NCBI GenBank assembly: GCA_964645285.1
Contig: CAZYDR010000012.1
Coordinates: forward strand, 1-49,702
DNA: 49,702 nt
Direction: 5' to 3'
Origin: JAYZAP01 sp964645285
GTDB taxonomy: Bacteria; Pseudomonadota; Alphaproteobacteria; JAAXGF01
Shown: positions 7,219-14,856 of the stretch, piece by piece
Layout: each line of letters begins with the position of its first letter
Position numbering within the stretch: the stretch's first letter is position 1
Translations under genes and position numbers: made by a program
The notes under the pieces: model-generated
Database searches by the model: none
Seen by the model: only the letters and a program-made list of their open reading frames with translations
Told to the model about the DNA's origin: nothing

Positions 7219-8469
7219 TTACGCCGGGGCGCTGGTCGCCTCGGCGGTTTCTGTTGTTTCGGGTCCAAGGTTGCCGGCAAGCCGGCGGAAGGCGCCGATG
7301 ATGGCCTCGACCTGGGCTTCAGTGTGGGCCGCCGATACGCTGCAGCGAAGCATGGAGATACCGTTGGGCGTGCCCGGCGGGATCGCTAGATTAGTATAGA
7401 CGCCGCCGTCGAGAAGCCTGCGCCAGGCGCCGAAGGCTTGCTCGGTGTCGTCGAAACGGATGGCGATGATCGGCCCCAAACCGGCGCAGATATTAAAGCC
7501 GAGTTCGCTGATGCCCTCATGAAGCGCCCGGACGTTGCGCCACAGGGTTTTGCGGTGGACATCGCTGGCCTTAATCAGGTCCAGTGCCGCCTTGACCGAG
7601 GCCACGTTCGACGGCGACGGTGAGGCGGTGAACATGTAGGGCCGGCTGGCCAGGCGCAACAGCTCGAACTCGGGGTGATTGGAGGCGGCGAACCCGCCGA
7701 TGGCGCCCAGGCTCTTGCTGAAGGTGCCGACCACGAAATCGACTGCGTCCTCGACGCCCTCGTCTTCCGCGTTGCCTCGTCCGTTCTCGCCATAGACACC
7801 CAGTGAATGGGCCTCGTCGACCATCAGGTAGGCGCCGTGGCGGGTCTTGACCTCGGCAAATTCGGCCAGGGGCGCGCAATCGCCGAGCATGCTGTAGAGG
7901 CCTTCGACCACCACCAGCACGTTGCCGCCGCTCTCGAGACGGCCCAGGCGTTTGTCCAGATCGGTCGGATCGTTGTGGCGAAAGCGTACGATGGTGGCGC
8001 CGCTCAGGCGGCAGCCGTCGTAAATGCTGGCGTGGCTGTCGGCGTCGATGAGCAGAATATCGTCGGGCCCGGCGAGGCCGGCGATGGTTCCCAGGTTGGC
8101 CTGGTAGCCGGTGCTGAACACCATGGCCGACCGGCATTTGAGGAAGCCGGCGATGGCCGCCTCGAGGTCTTGGTGGGCGGCGTAATTGCCGTTGGCGATA
8201 CGCGAGCCGGTGGTGCCGGTACCTTCCGCCGTGGCCGCCGCCCGGGCCGCTTCGATGCAGTCGGGATCGAAGGTCAGGCCGAGGTAGTTGTTGGTCCCGA
8301 ACAGGATAACGTCGCGGCCCCCGATGACGGCTTCCGTGGCCGAGCGTACTTGCTCCATACGCACGTCGAAGGGATTGGCGCCTACCTCCAGCAGGCTGTC
8401 GCGGGCGCTGGCCAGGGCGGCAAACTTGTCAAACAGATCCACTGGCGGACCCACCGTTGGCGCGATCAC
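7219..8469 (-). CDS. spt: Serine palmitoyltransferase (alpha-oxoamine synthase)
   Basis: A 416-residue PLP enzyme of the alpha-oxoamine synthase family. It condenses serine with an acyl thioester, the first committed step of sphingolipid synthesis. Visible: FGTNNYLGL (about 57-65), GTGTTGSRIANG, the cofactor-stacking histidine in DADSHASIYDG, the PLP-ring aspartate in VDEAHSLGVYG, and the Schiff-base lysine in GTFSKSLGAIGG. KBL and BioF share the fold, but here the neighbours (dedicated ACP, acyl-AMP ligase, ceramide reductase) match the Caulobacter order spt-acp-cerR-aasR. It starts at GTG, overlapping the ACP gene by 41 nt, so translation is coupled. It ends the minus-strand operon. Cytoplasmic or membrane-associated. 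Assignment is strong from family plus context. Confidence 0.9.
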   Translation of the reverse strand: MIAPTVGPPVDLFDKFAALASARDSLLEVGANPFDVRMEQVRSATEAVIGGRDVILFGTNNYLGLTFDPDCIEAARAAATAEGTGTTGSRIANGNYAAHQDLEAAIAGFLKCRSAMVFSTGYQANLGTIAGLAGPDDILLIDADSHASIYDGCRLSGATIVRFRHNDPTDLDKRLGRLESGGNVLVVVEGLYSMLGDCAPLAEFAEVKTRHGAYLMVDEAHSLGVYGENGRGNAEDEGVEDAVDFVVGTFSKSLGAIGGFAASNHPEFELLRLASRPYMFTASPSPSNVASVKAALDLIKASDVHRKTLWRNVRALHEGISELGFNICAGLGPIIAIRFDDTEQAFGAWRRLLDGGVYTNLAIPPGTPNGISMLRCSVSAAHTEAQVEAIIGAFRRLAGNLGPETTETAEATSAPA

Positions 8470-8734
8470 TTATAGCCTGTTCCACCGTGGCCGCGAGTTC
8501 GCCGACTGTGCGTACATCGGACACCAGGTTGATCGGGATGGAGATGTAGTACTTGTCCTCAAGGGTCATGAGGAAGTCGAGAATAATCACTGAGTCGACA
8601 TCGAGGTCGGCGTTGATGTCGGTTGCCGCGGTCAATTCGATGGCCTGGGTATTGAACGGCGTGAGGAGGTCGAAAATATCCCCCATCACGTTATCGCCGC
8701 CGCTCGCGGCGTGGTCTGCGGGTGTACTGCTCAT
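8429..8734 (-). CDS. acpR: Specialised acyl carrier protein for sphingolipid synthesis
   Basis: A 101-residue acyl carrier protein. The phosphopantetheine serine lies in NADLDVDSVIILDFLMTLED, where DSV replaces the usual DSL, and helix III follows (YYISIPINLVSDVRTVGELA). It is longer than housekeeping AcpP (about 78) because of an N-terminal extension of about 15 residues and a Gly/Ser tail. The ATG at 8734 is chosen because upstream codons do not resemble ACP. It lies between cerR-like and spt-like genes and overlaps spt by 41 nt, so it should present acyl chains loaded by the acyl-AMP ligase to serine palmitoyltransferase. The name follows the Caulobacter gene of the same position. Confidence 0.85.
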   Translation of the reverse strand: MSSTPADHAASGGDNVMGDIFDLLTPFNTQAIELTAATDINADLDVDSVIILDFLMTLEDKYYISIPINLVSDVRTVGELAATVEQAISDRANGGSASGSV

Positions 8735-8795
8735 CACGTTAACTGGTCGTCGCCTTTGTTTATGCCGGCTGATCATACGCCTGATCGACCGCCGT

Positions 8796-9734
8796 CTAAA
8801 GCCATCCGTGGTTCCTATACCACGCGACGGTGTCCTTGAAACCATCATTAATGGACATTGTTGGTGACCAGCCGCTGGCCGCGGCCATGGGGCCGTCATC
8901 ACAAACCCAGTCTGGGTGGCACAACTCACGGATTTTGCCTGGCGTCACCACGGGTGTTCGGCCAATCAACCCATGGGCTGCGAGGTTGACCGTGGCGACA
9001 GCCATGAGGATCGCGCGGGGCACGGCGATGCGGGAAACCGCGCGGCCCAGCGCCAGGCCACCGGCCTTGGCCATGTGGTCCCAGCCATAGCCGTCCGGGT
9101 GGCGGTCGCCGATCTCGAAGGTCTCGCCGCTGCTGCGCCCGCTCGCCAACAGGGCCGCAACCCCGGCCGCCAGGTCGCCGGCGTGGATTAGTGAGACCCG
9201 TTGTTCGCCATTCGATGGTACGACCATGAACCCGGCGCGCCACTGCCGGAAGATGGCCAGGGTCGCCCGGTCGCCGGGCCCGTAGACCGCCGCCGGACGC
9301 AGGATCGTCCAGTCGAGACCATCGCCGTGGCTTATCACCGCCTGCTCGCTGTCGCGCTTGCTTGCGGCGTAGGCCGACAGGCCGGGTTCGCGGGCGGCGA
9401 GGGACGATATCAGGATGAACCGGGGCGGCCTGTCAGCGTTCGCGGCGGCGGCGAGGCGGGCGGTGCCGTCCACGTTAATCGACTGGAAGCCGGCGCGACT
9501 GACCTTGCCGACAATACCGGCGCAATGGATGACCGCGTCGGCGCCGGCGACCAGGGCGGTCAGACTGGCGGAATCCGACAGATCGCCAGGCACCGCGATG
9601 ACGCGGCCGGGCAGGTTGGCATCGGGGCGACGCACCAAGGCGCGCACCTGCCAGCCGTCGGCCACCAGCCTTTGTGCGACATGACCACCGACAAAGCCGC
9701 TGGCCCCGGTTATGGCGACGGTGCCGGGCGTCAC
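8796..9734 (-). CDS. cerR: NAD(P)-dependent reductase, probable ceramide reductase
   Basis: A 312-residue extended short-chain dehydrogenase. The Rossmann motif TGASGFVGGHVA lies at about 9-20, HCAGIVG after strand 4, and the catalytic YAASK (with an upstream serine in ISSLA) near 130. GTG at 9734 is the only start that leaves the Rossmann strand at the very N-terminus; the ribosome site is weak. In Caulobacter the homologue at this operon position reduces 3-ketoceramide, and the order ligase-reductase-ACP-spt is the same here. The C-terminal part has a hydrophobic stretch (about 235-262, IAVPRAILMAVATVNLAA) that could anchor it to the membrane, as expected for a lipid substrate. Activity is inferred from context. 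Confidence 0.82.
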   Translation of the reverse strand: MTPGTVAITGASGFVGGHVAQRLVADGWQVRALVRRPDANLPGRVIAVPGDLSDSASLTALVAGADAVIHCAGIVGKVSRAGFQSINVDGTARLAAAANADRPPRFILISSLAAREPGLSAYAASKRDSEQAVISHGDGLDWTILRPAAVYGPGDRATLAIFRQWRAGFMVVPSNGEQRVSLIHAGDLAAGVAALLASGRSSGETFEIGDRHPDGYGWDHMAKAGGLALGRAVSRIAVPRAILMAVATVNLAAHGLIGRTPVVTPGKIRELCHPDWVCDDGPMAAASGWSPTMSINDGFKDTVAWYRNHGWL

Positions 9735-9786
9735 GGAAATACGCCTGGACGACCAGGCGACCCAGGTGAATGTGGTTTTAGTGGTA

Positions 9787-11580
9787 TCAGTCGGCCGCGG
9801 CGAGGCGGACCACCGAGGCCCGCGCCCGGGCCTGCTCGGCGGCATGGGCAACGGCCTGGTCCGGGCAGTTGCCGGCCAGATAGGTTTCCTTGACCGACGA
9901 GCGACTAAGCTTGCCCGACGAGGTGTGGGGCAGGCTGCGCGGCGGCGCCAGAACAACGTCGCAACCGACGCCGGCGGTGGCGCGCACGGTGGACTCGATC
10001 TGGCGCACGATGGCGAGGCGTGATTTGTTATCGGTCAGGCGGCTGGCCATGACCACCACCACCTGTTCGACGCCATCTTCGTCGGTCACCGAGAACGCGG
10101 CGACGTCGCCGGTCCGTACACTGGCCAGCTGTTCGACGGCCCATTCGATGTCCTGGGGCCAGATATTGCGGCCGTTGCAAATGATGAGGTCTTTGGTGCG
10201 TCCGGTAATAACCAGTCCGCCATCGACCATGTAACCCATGTCGCCGGTGTCGAGCCAGCCGTCATCTTCAAACACCCCAGCGGTCATTTCCGCATCGCGG
10301 AAGTAGCCGGACATGACGCTGGGGCCTGTGATGACGACCCGGCCGATCTGGCGATCCAGGAGCCGGGCGCCGGAACCATCGCGAATTTCAATCTCGTGGT
10401 CGGGCAGGGAACTACCGCAGACCACGAATGACCGGGCATTGTTGTTGCCATCGTCGTCGCTCACCGGGACCGCGCGGTGGGTCGTCGAATAGTGGGTCCG
10501 GTCGATACGGTCGATCTTGATGCCGCTGTCGAGCGGTGCGAAGCTGACCGCCAGGGTCGACTCCGCAAGACCGTAGCTGGCGACGAAAGAGGCGCCGCGG
10601 AACCCACACACGGAGAATGTATCGTGGAAACGCTCAAGAACATCGGGGCGGATCATGTCGCCGCCGATGCCGGCCACCCGCCAGGACGACAAGTCAATTG
10701 AGTCGGCCGAGCCGTTAAGCGCCCGGCGCGAACACAGGTCGTAGCCCAGGGTCGGGCCGAACGACAGGGTGCCGGCGTTGGCGGTGATGACCTTGGGCCA
10801 CAACAGGGGCCGGCGCACAAAGTCGGAGGTGGCGATGTAGTCGATAGAAAGCTGGCTGAGGATCGGCGACAGGGCGAAGCCGACCAGACCCATGTCGTGA
10901 TAGAGCGGCAGCCAGGAGACGCAACGGTCGCCCGCTTCCACGGTCAACCCGTGTTGGGTGATGGCGCGCATGTTGCTCAGGGCGCCATGCTGTGACACCG
11001 CGACGCCGCGCGGGAAGCGCGTGCTGCCCGATGAATACTGGATGTAGCAGGGATCGTCCTTGGTGAACGGCCGCAGCTCGGCGCCGTCCTCAGGCAGGGC
11101 GAGGAAATCTTCCGGCGTGCCGGTCATGGCGATGTCGAGATCGGCGATGGCCTCGTCGAGGAAGCTGATGACCGTGGCCGGCGCCACCGCCGCCACGGCG
11201 CCGGCATTCTGGATCATACGCTCAATGCGCTGGACGTACGGGTCGTGACCGCCCAGGTTCATGGGCAACGGCAGCGGCACGGGCACCAGACCGGCGTACT
11301 GGCAGGCGAAAAAGAAGATCAGGAAATCCGGGTTGGTCTCGGCGACAATTGCGACCCGCTCACCACGGGCTAATCCGGCGCGGACAAAGCGGCGCGCCAT
11401 GGCCATGGCCTGGTCGCGCAATTCGCCGTAGACCAGACGCTCGCCGATCTCTCCGCTGGACGTATAGAAATTACAGCCCGTCTCGCCCCTGGCGGCGTAG
11501 TCGAGGCCCTCGGTCAGGGTCTCGAAGGTCGCTCGTTTCAAGGGTAGGTCGGCATTGATCGTCGGTGTGGCGTCAAACAT
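9787..11580 (-). CDS. aasR: Fatty acyl-AMP ligase / acyl-ACP synthetase of the sphingolipid operon
   Basis: A 597-residue ANL-superfamily adenylating enzyme of the fatty acyl-AMP ligase branch. Visible: the P-loop IQYSSGSTRFPRGV (about 180-193), WLPLYHDMGL, the A5-type SYGLAESTLAV, A7 WLDTGDMGYM, A8 ITGRTKDLIICNGRNIWPQD, and the A10 lysine region TSSGKLSRSSVK. It activates a fatty acid with ATP and most likely loads the ACP encoded two genes downstream. ATG at 11580 was preferred to the in-frame TTG at 11589; neither has a good ribosome site. It heads the four-gene block aasR-cerR-acpR-spt and follows a 472-bp AT-rich gap expected to contain the promoter. Confidence 0.86.
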   Translation of the reverse strand: MFDATPTINADLPLKRATFETLTEGLDYAARGETGCNFYTSSGEIGERLVYGELRDQAMAMARRFVRAGLARGERVAIVAETNPDFLIFFFACQYAGLVPVPLPLPMNLGGHDPYVQRIERMIQNAGAVAAVAPATVISFLDEAIADLDIAMTGTPEDFLALPEDGAELRPFTKDDPCYIQYSSGSTRFPRGVAVSQHGALSNMRAITQHGLTVEAGDRCVSWLPLYHDMGLVGFALSPILSQLSIDYIATSDFVRRPLLWPKVITANAGTLSFGPTLGYDLCSRRALNGSADSIDLSSWRVAGIGGDMIRPDVLERFHDTFSVCGFRGASFVASYGLAESTLAVSFAPLDSGIKIDRIDRTHYSTTHRAVPVSDDDGNNNARSFVVCGSSLPDHEIEIRDGSGARLLDRQIGRVVITGPSVMSGYFRDAEMTAGVFEDDGWLDTGDMGYMVDGGLVITGRTKDLIICNGRNIWPQDIEWAVEQLASVRTGDVAAFSVTDEDGVEQVVVVMASRLTDNKSRLAIVRQIESTVRATAGVGCDVVLAPPRSLPHTSSGKLSRSSVKETYLAGNCPDQAVAHAAEQARARASVVRLAAAD

Positions 11581-12052
11581 GCGTGGCAAACTTTACGAAC
11601 AGATCAGGGAAATTTTGGAAGGGCGGGTCGGGTTGAATCCGTTACCGCAGCGCGGAGATAAAGCATTCGCGCATAGTTTTACAAGAACCATTTCGTATTA
11701 ACCCCTGCTTTGCCACACACTCACTGAACAAATTTTTGCCATGACATCCCGCCGAATGTTCGTTCCGACAGTCTGAATTCTTTGGCCCGCGTTCGTTTTT
11801 GGCGTGGAAAGTAACGACCCCCGTCAACCCCACTCGTCCCGATTCGCTATGGTTAAGTTAAGAAATCGCACACGACGGCCTTTTGCACAACCAAAATAAG
11901 TTAGCAAATTATTATTGTAGCTGTGTTTTAGCCGAAATGGACTACAAGTGAGGGATACGGCCATCTGGACAAAGAAATACAGAGCGGTCTCTCGCGCACG
12001 AAACATTGCAGATTGCAATATTTGAAAGTCTATTCCTTGTTTTGACCGGCCT
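11581..12052. other. 472-bp AT-rich gap within the sphingolipid cluster
   Basis: No convincing gene: short minus-strand frames at 11642-11833 and 11824-12111 have no recognisable family and atypical composition. The stretch 11640-12050 is clearly AT-rich compared with both sides. It separates the hydroxylase-ceramide synthase-nucleotidyltransferase genes from aasR-cerR-acpR-spt, all read leftwards, so it probably carries the promoter of the second block. I could not identify a sigma70 promoter with confidence. Confidence 0.5.
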
Positions 12053-12838
12053 TTACTTGCGGCGCCGAAGAATCTTCTCGACCAATGCCAGATCGGCGGG
12101 CTTGTCGACATCGATGGCGGCTTCGGCGAAGGGCATGGTGACGGCGGCGGCGGTCATGCCGAGCCGCCGGGATGCTGCTGCCAAGGCCGCGGTCAATGTC
12201 ATTCCGCCGGCCACGAAGCGGATGACAGCCGCGGCGCCGAAGGCCCGGAACAACTGCCAGGGGTGTTTTCGGTGAGCTTCCAGACCGCGCCAGAAATCAA
12301 CCGCCCGCGCCGCCCGGGGGGTCATCAGGGCAAACAGATTGCAGCCCGAGTAGCGCTCACCGCGGAACGGCAGAAAGGTCCGCTTGGCGTCGGGATAGTC
12401 GGCCAGAATCCGCGAGGCCGAGGCCAGGGCGACCGCGACGTCCGCCCCCGAGACCAGCGCCTCGTCACATAAATGATCGACCATGGCCGGGCTCAACAAC
12501 GGGTGATCGGCGGTGGTCACCAGCACCGGCCAGGGGTCGTCGAGATCGTCGAGCGCCGCCAGCACGCTAGCGCAGGGCGAGGCCGCGCTGGGCACTACGG
12601 TGATGTCGCGTGCGGCCAGGTCAATGTAGCGGTTGATAACGTCGGGGCTCTCAATGCTGACGGCCACGCGGCCGACATGAGGGCTCTGGTCAAGGGTCCC
12701 GAGCACCCGTCCCAGCATGGTCTCGCCGGCTACGGGTACCAGGCATTTGTGGCTCAGACCATGGCTCTCGGCTACCGGGTCGCCGGGCCCCCGGCTCGCC
12801 GCCATGACCAGTACCGTGAACTGCCGACGTGGGTTCAT
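12053..12838 (-). CDS. MobA-like nucleotidyltransferase in the ceramide operon
   Basis: A 261-residue NTP-transferase (GT-A-like fold). The start VLVMAASRGPGDPVAESHGLSHKCLVPVAG (about 9-38) is a degenerate nucleotide-binding loop followed by the conserved lysine (HKCL). TTADHPLLSPAMV (about 108-120) carries the metal-binding aspartate, and AIDVDKPADLAL near the C-terminus is the second metal aspartate seen in sugar-phosphate and MobA-type enzymes. It should join a phosphorylated head-group precursor to a nucleotide, but the substrate is unknown. Its ATG overlaps the ceramide synthase stop by 4 nt, so it probably works on ceramide head-group formation. Not a molybdenum cofactor gene by context. 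Confidence 0.78.
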   Translation of the reverse strand: MNPRRQFTVLVMAASRGPGDPVAESHGLSHKCLVPVAGETMLGRVLGTLDQSPHVGRVAVSIESPDVINRYIDLAARDITVVPSAASPCASVLAALDDLDDPWPVLVTTADHPLLSPAMVDHLCDEALVSGADVAVALASASRILADYPDAKRTFLPFRGERYSGCNLFALMTPRAARAVDFWRGLEAHRKHPWQLFRAFGAAAVIRFVAGGMTLTAALAAASRRLGMTAAAVTMPFAEAAIDVDKPADLALVEKILRRRK

Positions 12839-14010
12839 GTCAGCGCCTTTTCATAAACCCGGTAGGTCTTGTAGGGCCGCGCGCCAACCGCCTCGATGAG
12901 CCGCCGCATGGGTCGGTTGGTCTCCAGCACCCAGGACATTTCGGCGCGCTTGAAGCCCTCGGCCATGAGTCGGCCGTGGATCGAGTCAATGACCGCGAAG
13001 GCCAGGGCGGCGCCCTGCCAGGTGCCGTGAAACCGCCGGCGTACTCCCATGAGCGGTACCCGAACGGTTTCCAGGGGGCCGACCTTGAGGCGCCACAACA
13101 GCTTGGCCCAGCCGAACGGCAGCAGGGCGCCGCCGAGGTCGGCGATGGCCTCGTTGAGGTTGGGCAGGCTCACGGCCATGGCCGCCGGCTCGCCATCGAC
13201 CTCGGCGATGCACACCAGACCGGGCCGGATCAGCGGCTTGAGCGCCGTGGCCAGATGGTCGACCTCGGCGGCGGTGAACGGCACGAACCCCCAGTTGCTC
13301 GACCAGGCGTCGTTGAAGATGTCGAGAATGATCCCGAGGTCGTGGCTATAGCGCCGCTTGTCCAGGGGCCGAAGGGTCACCGTGCCCGACTGGCCGAGCC
13401 GCTCGATCAACCCCCGGGGGCCGCCCGGCATGACCTGATGGGAGTCATAGACATAGGCCAGAAGGTCCATGGCCTTGTCATAACCCTCGGCCTCGACCCG
13501 CTGGCTGTAATAAGGCGGGGCATGGCCCATCATCATGGACGGCGGCGTATGGAAACCATCGACCAGCAGCCCGGATTCGTCGTTGATCGACAGACTGAAG
13601 GGGCCGCGGATGCGGGTCATGCCGCGTTTCCGAAGCCAGCCTTCGGCGGCGCCGAACAGGGCATGAAACACAGCGCCGTCGTCCTCGCCCTCGAGAAAGC
13701 CGAATTGGCCGGTGCCATCGTCATAGCGTTCGAGATGGGTGCGGTCGATCTGGGCGCTGATGCGCCCCACAGGGCGATCGCCCCGCAAGGCCAGCCAATA
13801 GCGCGCCTCGCCATGGTCGAACCACGGATTCTTGCGTGGGTTTAGATGATTACGGCGCTCCATGATCAGGGGCGGCACCCAGTTGGTGTCGTCGTCATAG
13901 AGACCGAAGGGCACGCAAATGAAGCGATCCATGGCGCCCTGGCCGGCCACTGCCTCGACGCGGATCGCGCCGCCCTCAGTTCTTGTCAACGATGTCTCCG
14001 GCAACGACAC
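12835..14010 (-). CDS. cerS: GNAT-fold acyltransferase, probable bacterial ceramide synthase
   Basis: A 391-residue GNAT-superfamily protein, cytoplasmic without membrane helices. It begins with the family pattern FICVPFGLYDDDTNWVPPL (about 31-49), then NPWFDHGEARYWLALRGDRPVGRISAQID. The C-terminal half has a second GNAT-like unit (CIAEVDGEPAAMAVSLPN; AEMSWVLETNRPMRRLIEAVG). Caulobacter ceramide synthase is a GNAT-superfamily enzyme in the same gene neighbourhood, which is why I assign N-acylation of the sphingoid base. I keep the GTG at 14010; a TTG at 13989 with ggaga 6 nt upstream is an alternative. It overlaps the hydroxylase gene by 35 nt and the nucleotidyltransferase by 4 nt. Without context it would only be called GNAT. 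Confidence 0.72.
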   Translation of the reverse strand: MSLPETSLTRTEGGAIRVEAVAGQGAMDRFICVPFGLYDDDTNWVPPLIMERRNHLNPRKNPWFDHGEARYWLALRGDRPVGRISAQIDRTHLERYDDGTGQFGFLEGEDDGAVFHALFGAAEGWLRKRGMTRIRGPFSLSINDESGLLVDGFHTPPSMMMGHAPPYYSQRVEAEGYDKAMDLLAYVYDSHQVMPGGPRGLIERLGQSGTVTLRPLDKRRYSHDLGIILDIFNDAWSSNWGFVPFTAAEVDHLATALKPLIRPGLVCIAEVDGEPAAMAVSLPNLNEAIADLGGALLPFGWAKLLWRLKVGPLETVRVPLMGVRRRFHGTWQGAALAFAVIDSIHGRLMAEGFKRAEMSWVLETNRPMRRLIEAVGARPYKTYRVYEKALT

Positions 14011-14746
14011 CCCCGGTGCTCAGGTTCTTGACCCAGGGGTAGCGCTCGCGCTCAGACCCGGCATAGCCCAGGTTGGACACGGTATCGCTCCGGGCCATGG
14101 CGGCAGTATCGCCGTAAAACGTGCCCAGCAGCCGGTCGATGGTGTAATTGGTGATGCCGTAGTTGCCCTTTTCACTGTGGAAATGGTGCAGCAGATGGAA
14201 CTTCTTGATACGCCGCACAAAGCCCCACTTGGGGGCATAGGCGAGATGCTGGATACAGTGGCAAAACTCATAGAAGCAGGTCACCACCATGCCGGTGCCG
14301 AAGGCCGCGGCGCTGCCTGCCGGCCCGGCCAACAGCCAGCCCACGGGAAGCGTCACCAAGGTGATGGTCGGCAGGGTGGTATAGAGCGCGCCAAACAGCA
14401 CGCCGAGATCGTTGGGGTCCTGGTGGTGGTGGTAGTGAATACGCTTCCACATGGCCGCCGTCCCCACCCACTTATAGAGATAACGCCCGTGCAGCACGTA
14501 ACGGTGCAGCAGATACCAAATCAGGGGATAGACCGCGATGGTTGCCACCACGGCGGCGGCGACACCGCCAACAGGCGCCGGCCATTGGGCGATCACCGCC
14601 CCGGCCGCGATCAGCGCCAGCACCACATAGGCCTGGATCGTCGGATAGGCAGCGTAGGCCCGGACCAGGTCGCCCAGGGTCGTTTTGTCGAGATAATGTT
14701 TACGGCCGTCCCACAGCCCGCTACCGATCAACACCCTAGTCTCCAT
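13976..14746 (-). CDS. Fatty acid hydroxylase/sterol desaturase-family di-iron membrane enzyme
   Basis: A 256-residue membrane hydroxylase. Histidine clusters of the family are visible: HRYVLH (about 81-86), HYHHH (about 105-109), HCIQH (about 163-167) and HLLHHFH (about 184-190), which together bind two irons. Hydrophobic segments lie around residues 38-55, 59-80, 117-138 and 140-160. It starts at ATG 14746 with a weak ribosome site. As first gene of the hydroxylase-ceramide synthase-nucleotidyltransferase block it most likely hydroxylates the sphingoid base or the N-acyl chain of ceramide; position and stereochemistry are unknown. Carotenoid or sterol hydroxylation is possible by family but unsupported by context. 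Confidence 0.85.
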   Translation of the reverse strand: METRVLIGSGLWDGRKHYLDKTTLGDLVRAYAAYPTIQAYVVLALIAAGAVIAQWPAPVGGVAAAVVATIAVYPLIWYLLHRYVLHGRYLYKWVGTAAMWKRIHYHHHQDPNDLGVLFGALYTTLPTITLVTLPVGWLLAGPAGSAAAFGTGMVVTCFYEFCHCIQHLAYAPKWGFVRRIKKFHLLHHFHSEKGNYGITNYTIDRLLGTFYGDTAAMARSDTVSNLGYAGSERERYPWVKNLSTGGVVAGDIVDKN

Positions 14747-14856
14747 ATGTGGCGGCGCGACAATACCTTTTTGGCCGGCGTTGGCGCAAGAGCGCCCGGC
14801 TTGTATGTGGCGGGCTGGTTAGAGTAAACAGGGCCGGCCAATTAGGTGGTTGACCC

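Noticed and set aside
11824..12111. Minus-strand frame of 95 codons in the AT-rich spacer
   Set aside because: No ribosome site or recognisable motif, and it overlaps the end of the nucleotidyltransferase gene.
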